Source of the DNA: CBDANW01 sp965197825
GTDB taxonomy: Bacteria; Acidobacteriota; Vicinamibacteria; Marinacidobacterales; DATDRI01
Assembly: GCA_965197825.1 (NCBI GenBank)
Contig: CBDANW010000002.1
Coordinates: forward strand, 1,984,001 to 2,048,000
Length of the DNA: 64,000 bases
Reading direction: 5' to 3'
Shown piece after piece: positions 26,844 through 35,697 of this stretch (within the stretch, counting starts at the first letter, position 1; each line of letters opens with the position of its first letter). Both the position numbers and the translations under genes were made by a program. A model generated the notes under the pieces. It was not told the origin of the DNA. It saw only the letters and a program-made list of their open reading frames with translations, and did no database searches.

Positions 26844-28189
26844 GGACGCCTCCAGGCGCATTGTCGCGCCTCGGTTGATGTCCACAAAACCCGGGCAGGG
26901 TCAGACACTCGTCGACGTTTTGGGGGACCTCGCGGTCATCCAAAGGTGCCAGATCCATAAACTCCGGAATCTTCGCTCGTACCTTCTCAAGTCTCGTCAC
27001 GCCTACGTGCTCCAGACGATGAAGGAAGCCTACAAGTGCAAGAGTGCCGACAAGGCGCGCAAGCGACTTCAGGCATTGGTGTCGTGGCTCGAGCGAAACG
27101 GCTACGACGAAGCTGCCGGAAGCCTTCGTGAAGGGATGGAAGAGACACTCACGGTCGTGAAGCTCGCGCTGCCCGCCTTACTTCGCCAGTCTCTTGCCAC
27201 GACGAACGCCATTGAGAATCTCAACGGAACCATTCGCAGAGTATCGAGAAACGTCAAGCGTTGGTAGAGTCCTTCCATGGTTCGCCGATGGACCGCTCTT
27301 GGCGTCGTCACCGCGCAGAAAAAGTTCCGGCGTATCAAAGGCTATCGCCATATGGGCGCTCTCGTTCACGCGCTTAGAAGCAAACAGAAATCTCTTGACA
27401 GCGATGAGTTTGCTGCCTAAGAGTATTCACAGGTGCCGCCGCTACCCGACCAAATTCAACAGCGGCCGGGACATCCCACGAGGAGGTCTACGCGATCGTT
27501 TACCTGGACGGCTTCCACCTGAAAGTGCGGATGGCGAAACGTGTGATCAGCGTACCCGTACTGGTCGCGCTCGGGGTCGCGCCAGACGGGCACAAACGTC
27601 TGTTGTCATTGCGTCTGGCGGTGAGCGAAGCCTCGACGCATTGGGGCTCCGTGCTGGAGGGACTCCAGGCTCGAGGACTCCGGGCTCCCAAGCTAGTGAT
27701 CAGCGACGGCCACAAGGGGCTGACGAAAGCGCTGGAGAAGTGGCCGGGGTGCCGGTTGCAGCGATGTACCGAGCACAAGCGCGCCGACTTGCTCGAACAT
27801 TGCCCGGCGCACGCACGCCGTGAGCTCCGGCGTGACTACAACCGGATCGTCTACGCCAAGAACGGGATCGATGCTCGCAAAGCCTATGACGAGCTCGTCG
27901 CCAAGTGGACGCCTCTCGCGCCGGCCGTCGTCCGAAGCCTAGAGGAGGCCGGTAATCAGCTGCTGACCTTCTACGAATTCCCTCGTGCCATGTGGAAATC
28001 GATTCGAACGACCAATGCTCTGGAGAATCTCAACCGCGAGTTTCGACGCCGGACGAAAACCCAAGCGTCGTTCTCCAGCGAGGAGTCCGCGGTCGCTTTG
28101 CTGTTTGGGCTTATCGCCTCTGGCCAGATTCAACTACGACGCATCGACGGCTACCAACGTCTGAGCGAGGTTCTCGAACGCGCGGAAGC

Positions 28190-28600
28190 TGGCGGCGCTT
28201 CTCGCAACCCAGGACGAACTGCTCGGCGAGCTCGAGCAGGAGATCGCGGATGGGCAGATCCAGATCGCACGCCTGCACGGTCGGCTACAGGTGACATGGT
28301 CGACGAGATTCTGTTCGATTCCGGCGAGGCAACGCTCAAGCTGGCCGGCGCAGAAGTGTTGACGCGCGTGGGTGCGGTGCTGAAGAGAGCGGAGGACCGC
28401 CAAGTCGTGGTCCAGGGGCACACGGATAACGTTCCGATCGTCGGCAGGCTCGCCGAGCGCTTTCCCACCAACTGGGAGCTTTCCGCGGCCAGAGCGGTGA
28501 ACGTGGCGCGGTTCCTTCAAGACGAAGTGGGAATGGATCCGTCTCGTTTGGGTGCGACTGCCTTTTCGGAATATCAACCTCGAAGCGACAACGAGAAGCT
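28190..28600 (+). pseudogene. OmpA/MotB-like C-terminal domain fragment
   Basis: A coiled lead-in (KLAALLATQDELLGELEQEI, then DGQIQIARLHGRLQV) reads in one frame. One base is missing near 28290, and the peptidoglycan-binding domain continues in another (LFDSGEATLKLAGAEVLTRV, then VVQGHTDNVPI, then NWELSAARAVNVARFLQD, then GATAFSEYQPRSDN). The normal R-x-x-R-R-V/I-E-I end is absent; sequence switches at about 28600 to the antisense of a lipoprotein fragment. The left side is cut by element II. A relic of a cell-envelope or motor protein. Confidence 0.75.
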
Positions 28601-28899
28601 CGGCGCCAGTCAGATCGATCGTGTGACTCTGGTCCGCATTTCCCACGATATCCACCGAAACATTATTCCCGGCGCTGATCTGAGCGTTGCTCACGAAGGC
28701 GACATGGTCGTGATTGTCAGACACGGTTCCGCTGACGCCGTCGGCGTTGCCGCCTCCTCCTCCGCCCGCGGGCGGCGTGGAGCCCGTGGGGGAGCTGCTG
28801 TCAGAGCCGCACCCCGCTACCGTAATGACTACCCCGCTCAAGAGGAGCTAATACGGACTCGCGAGTAAACTCGCGCCTGGTCAGGCCTTCGTCCTTCAT
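28601..28899 (-). pseudogene. Tat/lipoprotein-like small secreted protein fragment
   Basis: The ATG at 28899 starts MKDEGLTRREFTRESVLAPL, with a twin-arginine-like RREF. One base is inserted near 28845, after which SGVVITVAGCGSDSSSPTGS continues with a lipobox-like AGC and a Gly-rich linker. The mature part SGTVSDNHDHVAFVSNAQIS, then NNVSVDIVGNADQSHTIDLT, matches a His-rich small-protein pattern common in acidobacterial genomes. It is cut near 28600, where the OmpA-like fragment meets it tail to tail. Confidence 0.6.
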
Positions 28900-29067
28900 T
28901 TTTCGTATCTCCTTTGATGCTGCACATTCGCTCCGGTCCTCGAACTGCAAGCGGGAGGCCAAGGGAAAAGACCTGGACAAGGGCGTAAAACGATCGGGCG
29001 GGGGCGGCAATTACGATTTACGTAACTGGCTTACCTTTTTTGAAAGGGGCGCCTGGCGAGTTGGCTA

Positions 29068-29643
29068 CTAAGGAAACTTCTTTTCGTAGGCAGCAATGGA
29101 GCTTTCCTGCTCGAGCAGGAAAGCAAGCTCGTCCTTGCCGTTGAGGAGACAAAAGCGTGCGAACGCGTCAATAGGAAATCTCACCGCCTTGCCGTTGGCA
29201 AGCGTCAACGTGCGCGCTTCGAGATCGATTACGACTTCCATTCCCGGCTCGGCCATCAACACTCGATGGGTCTCCGCGCCGACGACGACGGGCAACAAAC
29301 CGTTCTTGAGGGAGTTGTTGCGGAAGATGTCCGCGAATCCCGTGCTCACAACGGCCCGGAAGCCGTAGTCCAAGAGTGCCCATGGAGCGTGCTCACGAGA
29401 AGATCCACAACCAAAGTTGTCCCCGGCCACCAAGACCGCGGCACCACTTGCGTCTTTGTCGTTGAGCACGAAGTCGGGGCGCGGATTGCCGTCTTTGTCG
29501 TATCTCCAGTCCGTGAAAAGCCCCTCGCCTAAACCCTCCCGTGTGGTGACCTTGAGGAATCGCGCGGGAATAATCTGGTCGGTATCGACGTTCGCGATCG
29601 GCAAAACAGCCGTACGCCCTTTGACAACGCGAATCGGCTTCAA
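29068..29643 (-). CDS. leuD: 3-isopropylmalate dehydratase small subunit
   Basis: 191 residues, the normal LeuD length, starting with TTG (29643) two bases after the leuC stop. It forms the swivel half of isopropylmalate isomerase. Signatures include VLPIANVDTDQIIPARFLK at the N-terminus and AGDNFGCGSSREHAPWAL, the substrate-recognition loop. It is the last gene of leuACD. Confidence 0.95.
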   Translation of the reverse strand: MKPIRVVKGRTAVLPIANVDTDQIIPARFLKVTTREGLGEGLFTDWRYDKDGNPRPDFVLNDKDASGAAVLVAGDNFGCGSSREHAPWALLDYGFRAVVSTGFADIFRNNSLKNGLLPVVVGAETHRVLMAEPGMEVVIDLEARTLTLANGKAVRFPIDAFARFCLLNGKDELAFLLEQESSIAAYEKKFP

Positions 29644-29645
29644 CG

Positions 29646-31097
29646 CTAGCTCACCATCTCTCGGGCGTCGGCGATACGACCCGAAACGGCGGTCGCCGCC
29701 GCGGTAAGCGGACTCGCCAAGAAGGTTCGTCCTCCACTGCCCTGGCGGCCTTCGAAATTGCGGTTGCTGGTACTGACCGCGTACTGTCCCGGTTGCAGCT
29801 GGTCACCGTTCATCGCGATACACATCGAGCAACCCGGCTCGCGCCATTCCGCGCCCGCTTCTCGGAAGATCCGGTCGAGTCCCTCCGACTCGGCCTGCTT
29901 TTTGACTTGCTGGGACCCCGAGACCACCAACACCCGGACTCCGTTGGCGACCTTCCGACCCTTGAAAACGTTGGCCGCCAGTCGAAGATCCGAGATGCGC
30001 GCGTTGGTGCAGCTACCGATGAAGACGACGTCGACCGGATGGCCGAGCAGTGATTGTCCCGGCGTGAGACCCATGTACTCGAGCGCTTTTCGGCTGGCCG
30101 TGTCCGGAGGTGGCAAGGGAGATCGAACGGGTACCGCCATGCCGGGGTTCGTACCATAAGTGATCATGGGCTCGAGCTTTTCGGCATCGAGAGTGACTTC
30201 GCGGTCGTAGCGGCTTTCCGGATCGCTCGGCATGAGACGCCAACGAGCCAAGGCTTCGTCCCAAGCCAGGCCCTGGGGGACCAACGGCCGATCCGCCAAG
30301 TATTCGAAGGTGACCTCGTCTGGCGCCATCATGCCGGCACGGGCCCCGGCCTCGATCGACATATTACAGATGGTCATGCGCTCTTCCATGGAAAGAGACC
30401 GCACGCAAGAACCCGTGTACTCGATCACGTGGCCGTTCCCGCCATGCACACCGATCTCCGCGATGATGGCGAGGATCACGTCTTTGGCCGTGACGCCGGA
30501 TGGCAGGGCGCCGTCAAGGCGAATGGCGAACGTCTTCGGCCTTCGCTGGAGCAAACATTGGCTCGCGAGAACGTGCCCCACCTCGGTCGTTCCGATCCCG
30601 AACGCCAAGGCCCCGAAGGCTCCGTGGGTGCTGGTGTGGCTGTCTCCACAGACAATGGTCCTGCCGGGTTGTGTGAGCCCTAACTCGGGCCCGATGACGT
30701 GAACGATCCCCTGTCGGTCGTCTCCGAGAGGATAGAGATTGATTCCGAACTCCTTGCAGTTGCGCTCCAGTTGCCGCACCTGAGACTCCGCCTGTGGATC
30801 GAGAAAGATGGTCCGACCGTCGACCGGCTCGGTCGTCGGGATCGAGTGGTCCATGGTGGCCACGGTTCGCTCGGGACGCCGAACGCCTAGGCTACGCTCG
30901 CGGAACAAGTCGAAGGCTTGCGGCGACGTGACTTCGTGAATCAGGTGGAGATCGACATAGAGAAGGGCGGGGGTGTTGACTTCTTCTGGGCGAACGATGT
31001 GCGCGTCCCAGATTTTCTCGAAGAGCGTTCGGGGGCCAGTAGCTCGGGCCCCATGAGCTTCGGGATCTTCGCTCCCCGCGCTAGCGGCTAGTGACAT
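29646..31097 (-). CDS. leuC: 3-isopropylmalate dehydratase large subunit
   Basis: 483 residues from ATG 31097, overlapping the leuA 3' end by 17 bp. It isomerises 2- to 3-isopropylmalate in leucine synthesis with a 4Fe-4S cluster. Cluster cysteines are in VFIGSCTNARISDLR and EPGCSMCIAMN. Active-site segments TVATMDHSIPT, VCGDSHTSTHGAFGALAFG and STSNRNFEGRQG are intact. The longer open frame upstream of 31097 lies over leuA and is not conserved. The N-terminus is about 15 residues longer than usual before TLFEKIWDAH. Confidence 0.95.
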   Translation of the reverse strand: MSLAASAGSEDPEAHGARATGPRTLFEKIWDAHIVRPEEVNTPALLYVDLHLIHEVTSPQAFDLFRERSLGVRRPERTVATMDHSIPTTEPVDGRTIFLDPQAESQVRQLERNCKEFGINLYPLGDDRQGIVHVIGPELGLTQPGRTIVCGDSHTSTHGAFGALAFGIGTTEVGHVLASQCLLQRRPKTFAIRLDGALPSGVTAKDVILAIIAEIGVHGGNGHVIEYTGSCVRSLSMEERMTICNMSIEAGARAGMMAPDEVTFEYLADRPLVPQGLAWDEALARWRLMPSDPESRYDREVTLDAEKLEPMITYGTNPGMAVPVRSPLPPPDTASRKALEYMGLTPGQSLLGHPVDVVFIGSCTNARISDLRLAANVFKGRKVANGVRVLVVSGSQQVKKQAESEGLDRIFREAGAEWREPGCSMCIAMNGDQLQPGQYAVSTSNRNFEGRQGSGGRTFLASPLTAAATAVSGRIADAREMVS

Positions 31098-32640
31098 CGG
31101 CGAACTCTGTGCTCCGGGAGGCTTCGATGGCGATGCGGTTGATGACTTTGACGAACGCGCGCCCGCTGGCCTGCAAGATGTCTTTGTGAACCGCTCGACC
31201 ACGATGACGTCGACCCCGGTGCTCGACCTCGACGGTCACTTCGCCCTCGGTGTCTGCTCCCGATCCGACGCTGCAAATCTCGTACTCCTGAAGTTGCGCG
31301 TCGATTTCGGTGAGCCTTGCGATAGCCTTGAAGACCGCATCCACGGGGCCCGTCCCGCATGCGGCTTCATGGTGCTTGTCGCCGCTCGAATGCTGCATGT
31401 AAACGGTGGCGGTGGCCAAACCCGCCGTTCCCGTGCTGACGTGGAGATCCAACATGTCCCACGTGGCGACGATCTCTTCTATCCGGTCCTCGATGAGCGC
31501 CTCGAGATCGGCATCATGGAGCTCCTTCTTCTTGTCCGCCAGCTTCTTGAACGATTCGAACACTGCCTTCAGCTGCGCATCGTCCAGGTGATAGCCCATC
31601 TCGACGAGGCGCTCCCTTAGGGCATGGCGTCCACTGTGCTTTCCCAGCACCAGGTTACTCTTGCTGAAGCCTACGTCTTCCGGCTTCATGATCTCGTAAG
31701 TCAATCGGTTCTGGATGACGCCGTGCTGATGGATCCCCGCCTCATGGGCGAAGGCGTTCTGACCGACGATGGCCTTGTTGCGCTGCACGTGCATCCCGGA
31801 TACCTGGGACACCAGCCGGCTCGTGGGATACAGGCGCTTCGTGTTCACATCGGTTGTCACCGGGAAGTAATCGTGGCGGGTTCGGATCGCCATGACTAGC
31901 TCTTCCAGCGAGCAGTTGCCGGCGCGCTCGCCGATGCCGTTCACCGTGCATTCCACTTGGCGGGCACCTTCCTTGACAGCCGCCAGACTGTTGGCGACGG
32001 CGAGTCCGAGGTCATTGTGACAATGAACGCTGATCACTGCCTTGTCGATGTTGCTAACATGCTGCTTGAGGTGGCGAATGAGCGTCGAAAACTGCTCCGG
32101 CATGGCGTAGCCGACGGTGTCGGGAATGTTGACCGTGGTGGCGCCGACGTCGATGACCTTCTCGACGACTTCCGAGAGAAAATCCAGCTCGGTGCGGGCG
32201 GCATCTTCCGGAGAGAACTCTACGTTCTCGCAATACTCGCGCGCACGCTGCACACCTTCCACCGCGCGGTGGACGATTTCTTCTTTCGCCATCTGCAGCT
32301 TGAACTCGCGGTGGATCGCGCTAGTCGCCAAGAAAACGTGAATGCGCGCGCGCGGTGCCTCCTTCAAAGCCTCCCAGGCGCGGTCGATGTCCTTCTCGTT
32401 ACAACGGGCGAGTCCCGCAATGACCGGGCCTTCCACTTGGCGTGCGATCTCTCGAACCGCTTCGAAGTCTCCGGGCGAGGCGATCGGAAACCCACCTTCG
32501 ATGACGTCGACGCCGAGGTCACGAAGCGCCGCGGCCACGAGAAGTTTCTCCTCGAGGTTCATGCTGGCGCCGGGAGACTGCTCGCCGTCTCGCAACGTCG
32601 TATCGAAAATAGTGACTCGATCCGAAGTCTTGTCTCCCAT
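31081..32640 (-). CDS. leuA: 2-isopropylmalate synthase
   Basis: 519 residues. It condenses acetyl-CoA with 2-ketoisovalerate, the first committed step of leucine synthesis. Residues VTIFDTTLRDGEQSPGASMN form the metal/substrate loop, SVHCHNDLGLAVANSLAAV the second signature, and NAFAHEAGIHQHG and GKHSGRHAL complete the catalytic domain. The C-terminal LeuA allosteric domain (ATVYMQHSSGDKHHEAACG onward) would give leucine feedback inhibition. First gene of leuACD; no leuB is nearby. Confidence 0.97.
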   Translation of the reverse strand: MGDKTSDRVTIFDTTLRDGEQSPGASMNLEEKLLVAAALRDLGVDVIEGGFPIASPGDFEAVREIARQVEGPVIAGLARCNEKDIDRAWEALKEAPRARIHVFLATSAIHREFKLQMAKEEIVHRAVEGVQRAREYCENVEFSPEDAARTELDFLSEVVEKVIDVGATTVNIPDTVGYAMPEQFSTLIRHLKQHVSNIDKAVISVHCHNDLGLAVANSLAAVKEGARQVECTVNGIGERAGNCSLEELVMAIRTRHDYFPVTTDVNTKRLYPTSRLVSQVSGMHVQRNKAIVGQNAFAHEAGIHQHGVIQNRLTYEIMKPEDVGFSKSNLVLGKHSGRHALRERLVEMGYHLDDAQLKAVFESFKKLADKKKELHDADLEALIEDRIEEIVATWDMLDLHVSTGTAGLATATVYMQHSSGDKHHEAACGTGPVDAVFKAIARLTEIDAQLQEYEICSVGSGADTEGEVTVEVEHRGRRHRGRAVHKDILQASGRAFVKVINRIAIEASRSTEFADVTSR

Positions 32641-32705
32641 GTGGTGTCTCCTCTCCGCCCGGATCCCCTGTTAGCTCAGTGTGATATGTCGATTTTGGTG
32701 CGTAC

Positions 32706-32771
32706 GACCGGACGGTCTTGGTGACTTACCGGTCGGTAGGTAATGTAGCAAGCCCAGGGCCACACTGTCAA
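32706..32771 (-). promoter_or_regulatory. leuA promoter with two palindromic operators
   Basis: On the minus strand TTGACA (32771-32766) and TACATT (32747-32742) are 18 bp apart. Just downstream, covering the likely start point, is TACCGACCGGTA (32738-32727). Ten bases further is GACCGTCCGGTC (32717-32706). Both fit ACCG-2-CGGT, so a dimeric repressor could bind twice over the start site. The regulator is unknown. Confidence 0.5.
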
Positions 32772-32790
32772 GCGGCGAAGTCTGCCGCTA

Positions 32791-34764
32791 TCACTCCGAT
32801 TCCACTTTCTTCCCGACGGTGAACAAGACAGCGGCCATCACGGCAATCCCCGCCAGCAAAGAAACCCAAGGGGGAAGCCCATAAGCAGATGGGATGTCTC
32901 CCAGCAGAACAGCCACGCCCGCCGCGAGAAGCGCGTAGGGTAGCTGGGTGCGGACATGATCGACGTGATCGCAGCCCGAGGCCATGGAGCTGAGGATCGT
33001 CGTGTCCGAGATAGGAGAGCAGTGGTCTCCAAAAACCGCGCCGGCTAAGACCGAGCTAATCGTCCCCAACAACACGGTACTGACCTGCGCCGGGTCGAGT
33101 TGAGCTTCGAGACCGAGGGCGTTCGCAAGAGGAATCACGAGCGGCATCAGGATGGCCATCGTCGCCCAGCTCGTTCCGGTGGCGAAGCTCATCATCGCAG
33201 CGATCAAGAAGGTCAGGGCCGGAAGCAAGAAGGGAGACAGGTTGCCGCGCATCATCTGAATGAGGTAATCGGCAGTATGAAGTTCTACGGACAACGACCC
33301 GATCGACCAGGCAAGAACGAGGATGACGATGCCCAAGAGGAGAAACTTCATACCTTGAAGCAAGGCGTCGATCGCTTGAGTAACCGTCAGGATCCGCTGG
33401 CCCAGTGACAGAACGATAGCCGCTAGGCAACCGGAGAGCGACGCCCAGAGGAGCGCGACGTACGAGTCTGCGTTGCTGACGATTTCTCCGAGTCCGTACT
33501 CGGTTACACCGTCGGCCTGTAATGCTTGTGTCCCGGTCCGATAAAGGCCGAAAAAACCGACCACCAAGATAGTCAGAATGGGTACCAGGCCGTTGTACCA
33601 ACGGCCCGGTATGTCGCTCGACACGTTCAGAGTGGCTTCGTCTACTTCCGCTAGGGTCTGAGCGCCATCTCTTTGCAGCTTGCCCGTACGGCGCGCGCGG
33701 CGCTCGGCAGCAAGCATCGGACCGAAGTCGCGGCCGGTGTAGCCGATCATGAATGCCAGGATGAGAGCAAAAATGGGGTAGAAACGATAGGGAATCGTTT
33801 GAATGAAAACGGCGTACGCATCGAGCGGTGAATCGATCAAGCGCAAGGCTTGTTCGATCAACCCTATCTCGTATCCGATCCACGTCGAGATGAGAAAGAG
33901 ACTCGCCACCGTGGCGGCGCCGGTGTCCACATAGAACGACAGCTTCTCCCGCGAGATCCGGAGCTCGTCCGTGACCGGTCGCAGGAGACTCCCGCGAATG
34001 AGCACGTTGGAATAGTCGTCGAAGAACAGCACGAGGGCCGAGAACCAGGCGGCGAGCTGGCCGCCCCGCGCCGTCTTGGCGAAACGGGTAATGACACTAG
34101 CGATTCCCCTGGCGCCGCCATTCCGCGTAATGAGACCCATGACGCCCCCGAAGAGCAGGCTGAACAGGATGATTTGCACGTGACTTCTGTCGGTAATGGA
34201 CTCGACGATGTAGTGGTCCAGAACGCGAAAGAAGCCGCCCACCAGGTCGTAGTCGAAGACGAAGATCGCTCCCAACCAGATTCCGGCATAAAGAGAAATG
34301 ACGACCTGACGAAAGATGAGCGCCATGGCGATGGCAACGAGCGGAGGAAGGATGCTCAGGATCCCCGGAATGACTCTAAGTGTCGTCGAGGAAGAAACTC
34401 GCCCGTCTGTTACCGTGATTTCTAGCCGACCGCTGTCCGCTACGATAGCGTCGGCAGCGGACCACGAACCCTCCTCGAAGCTCACCGCTAGGCGTTCCAA
34501 ACCATCGGGATCATCACGGACCGCGCCCACCACTTCGGCGGTGCCTTGGTAGCTCGCAACTCGAGCACCACCCGCGTCGATGGCCGCGATTTCGATCGGG
34601 AAGCGGACGCCGGTTAGAACCAAGGAGGGGACCGTAATATCGAAACCGGCCACAGGAGATTCTTGAGCCGGCGCCGACATCGCCCACCCCGGGCTCGTCA
34701 GCACCAGAAGTAGCCCGACCAAGAGAGTCCGTAAGCTCGTGTGACGATGCCTCTTACATTCCAT
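32791..34764 (-). CDS. NhaC-family Na+/H+ antiporter with N-terminal secreted domain
   Basis: 657 residues from ATG 34764. The first about 30 form a signal peptide (LRTLLVGLLLVLTSPGWAMS). The next about 115 (ITVPSLVLTGVRFPIEIAAI, then GRLEITVTDGRVSSSTTLRV) look like an Ig-like beta domain outside the membrane. From ILSILPPLVAIAMALIFRQV to the end it is an NhaC-type transporter with about 12 membrane segments, including WFSALVLFFDDYSNVLIRGS, MSFATGTSWATMAILMPLVI and AGAVFGDHCSPISDTTILSS. NhaC proteins lack such an extra domain in standard forms. It is 23 bp downstream of nat and probably cotranscribed. The ion is not certain; relatives carry Na+/H+ or malate/lactate. Confidence 0.85.
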   Translation of the reverse strand: MECKRHRHTSLRTLLVGLLLVLTSPGWAMSAPAQESPVAGFDITVPSLVLTGVRFPIEIAAIDAGGARVASYQGTAEVVGAVRDDPDGLERLAVSFEEGSWSAADAIVADSGRLEITVTDGRVSSSTTLRVIPGILSILPPLVAIAMALIFRQVVISLYAGIWLGAIFVFDYDLVGGFFRVLDHYIVESITDRSHVQIILFSLLFGGVMGLITRNGGARGIASVITRFAKTARGGQLAAWFSALVLFFDDYSNVLIRGSLLRPVTDELRISREKLSFYVDTGAATVASLFLISTWIGYEIGLIEQALRLIDSPLDAYAVFIQTIPYRFYPIFALILAFMIGYTGRDFGPMLAAERRARRTGKLQRDGAQTLAEVDEATLNVSSDIPGRWYNGLVPILTILVVGFFGLYRTGTQALQADGVTEYGLGEIVSNADSYVALLWASLSGCLAAIVLSLGQRILTVTQAIDALLQGMKFLLLGIVILVLAWSIGSLSVELHTADYLIQMMRGNLSPFLLPALTFLIAAMMSFATGTSWATMAILMPLVIPLANALGLEAQLDPAQVSTVLLGTISSVLAGAVFGDHCSPISDTTILSSMASGCDHVDHVRTQLPYALLAAGVAVLLGDIPSAYGLPPWVSLLAGIAVMAAVLFTVGKKVESE

Positions 34765-34787
34765 GGGCGCAGCGGCCTCCGCGTGGG

Positions 34788-35576
34788 TTAAAGGGTCACG
34801 CCAAAGTGCTTTCTCAGGGCTTCCTCCCACTCTACGCGCCCCTCGATCGATGTCTCTGTCTTCGCCCCGTTTCGTGTCGATACGAGTCGATCTGTAAGGA
34901 GGGTAACGCGACCATCCGCCAGGGCGATGGTGCACAAGCCCTGTTGTGTGAAATGGGAATCGGGTGACGTCTGGTGATAGTGACAGCCTGGGGAAAAATC
35001 CCCAAGCTTTCGAGGCTCCAGGTTGAACCGGTACTGTGGGTGAAAGACCGTGGCCCCCGCGGGTTGTCGATCCAGGATCCACCAACCCTCTTCCTCGCGA
35101 AGCCGGTACACGAAGCCGAGCTGCTCGAATTCCTGGCCGGCTTCTAGCGGGACGGGGTAGCGAAAGGAGTCACCGAACCCGACGTCGGCTAGATAGATAC
35201 GGTCGAGCTCGACGCGAAGCGTCATGTGATCGAACGGAATCCCGAAACTGCCATCCTCTCGCGCCACTTCGGCAGAAAGGAGATCCACCCGGACCCCCAG
35301 CTGTCGCAAGAGCCACGCGAACGCCGCGTTGAGCTCGTAACAGAACCCACCCCGCTCGCCCTCCACGATTTTGTGAAGAATGCGCTCCTCATCGAGCACA
35401 ATCTCGACGCCGCGCCCGATGTCCAGGTTCTCGAAAGGAACCTTCAGTAGATGTTGCTCGTGGACCCGCGCCAGCCAGTCGAAATCATGACGCCCCACAT
35501 CTACGAGGCCGAGCCGACGCAAGTAGCTCTGGACATCTATTGGGTTTCCTGGCATTGGGTTTCCTGGCCGCGGCAT
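34788..35576 (-). CDS. nat: Arylamine N-acetyltransferase
   Basis: 262 residues. It transfers acetyl from acetyl-CoA to aromatic amines through a cysteine intermediate. The catalytic triad is visible: Cys79 in RGGFCYELN, His117 in FDHMTL and Asp131 in LADVGFGDSF. The N-terminal helical region includes LLKVPFENLDI, a family hallmark. The first residues contain a small repeat (GNPMPGNP), so an in-frame ATG at 35555 is an alternative start. It lies upstream of the antiporter gene. Confidence 0.95.
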   Translation of the reverse strand: MPRPGNPMPGNPIDVQSYLRRLGLVDVGRHDFDWLARVHEQHLLKVPFENLDIGRGVEIVLDEERILHKIVEGERGGFCYELNAAFAWLLRQLGVRVDLLSAEVAREDGSFGIPFDHMTLRVELDRIYLADVGFGDSFRYPVPLEAGQEFEQLGFVYRLREEEGWWILDRQPAGATVFHPQYRFNLEPRKLGDFSPGCHYHQTSPDSHFTQQGLCTIALADGRVTLLTDRLVSTRNGAKTETSIEGRVEWEEALRKHFGVTL

Positions 35577-35641
35577 GATACCGACCTCCAGGGCCGCATG
35601 TCCAACCCCCTCAGGAGCTTCCGGCCATTAGTCCCACCACC

Positions 35642-35670
35642 TTGAGCCGGACGAGGCGAGTCGGGATACT
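35642..35670 (+). promoter_or_regulatory. Promoter of the metallopeptidase/ATP-grasp pair
   Basis: TTGAGC (35642-35647), exactly 17 bp, then GATACT (35665-35670), 27 bp before ATG 35698, which has GGGAG 6 bp upstream. Confidence 0.5.
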
Positions 35671-35697
35671 ATATCGGCCAATCCAATGGGAGTCACC

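Larger units (their letters stand above)
25641..26903 (-). mobile_element. IS3-family element, copy B
   Basis: 1263 bp, the same length as copy A and in reverse orientation. Inverted ends are identical to copy A. The 3-bp target duplication GAC is at 25638-25640 and 26904-26906. Both transposase frames are intact and identical in protein sequence to copy A. Confidence 0.95.
24859..27420 (+). pseudogene. Element III transposase, split by IS3 copy B and nonsense-mutated
   Basis: The ATG at 24859 opens MPRKSKKPVRKQTHSPTGKV. Catalytic D residues are in LAALMLDGLEVAG and ILCVVDGGKGIRK. IS3 copy B sits after codon 260 plus two bases. Removing it and one GAC restores GKGIRKTLVDVLGDLAVIQR in frame. 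The catalytic E region TNAIENLNGTIRRVSRNVKR is followed by an in-frame TAG at 27265-27267, then SPSMVRRWTALGVVTAQKKF to the true stop at 27420. The ancestral length would be about 431 residues. Confidence 0.9.
24753..27478 (+). mobile_element. IS256-family element III, inserted in element II
   Basis: The ends match as inverted repeats. The left reads GGGGATGTCCCGCCGGATG and the right, reverse-complemented, TGGGATGTCCCGGCCGCTG; both continue through TGTTGAATTTGG and GTAGCGGCGGC. An exact 8-bp target duplication, CGAGGAGG, flanks it at 24745-24752 and 27479-27486. It is itself interrupted by IS3 copy B. Without that copy it would be about 1.46 kb. Confidence 0.92.
24257..28190 (+). pseudogene. 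Outer IS256-family transposase (element II), split and nonsense-mutated
   Basis: The ATG at 24257 begins MKKPTTISKESVSEYREFVQ. The frame hits TAA at 24512-24514 but continues in the same frame through TEFRSELLPRYARRTREVDE to 24752. There element III is inserted. After the 8-bp duplication, reading resumes at 27487 in frame (YAIVYLDGFHLKV with a catalytic D), then LVISDGHKGLTKAL, then TNALENLNREFRRRTKTQAS. The C-terminus is lost at about 28190, where OmpA-like sequence begins. Its own terminal repeats could not be identified, and the right one is probably gone. Confidence 0.85.

Noticed and set aside
17922..27267. Reassignment of TAG in this genome
   Set aside because: Stops TAG, TAA and TGA all end intact housekeeping genes here (for example TAG for trmJ and leuA). 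The internal stops are confined to transposases and one AMP ligase.
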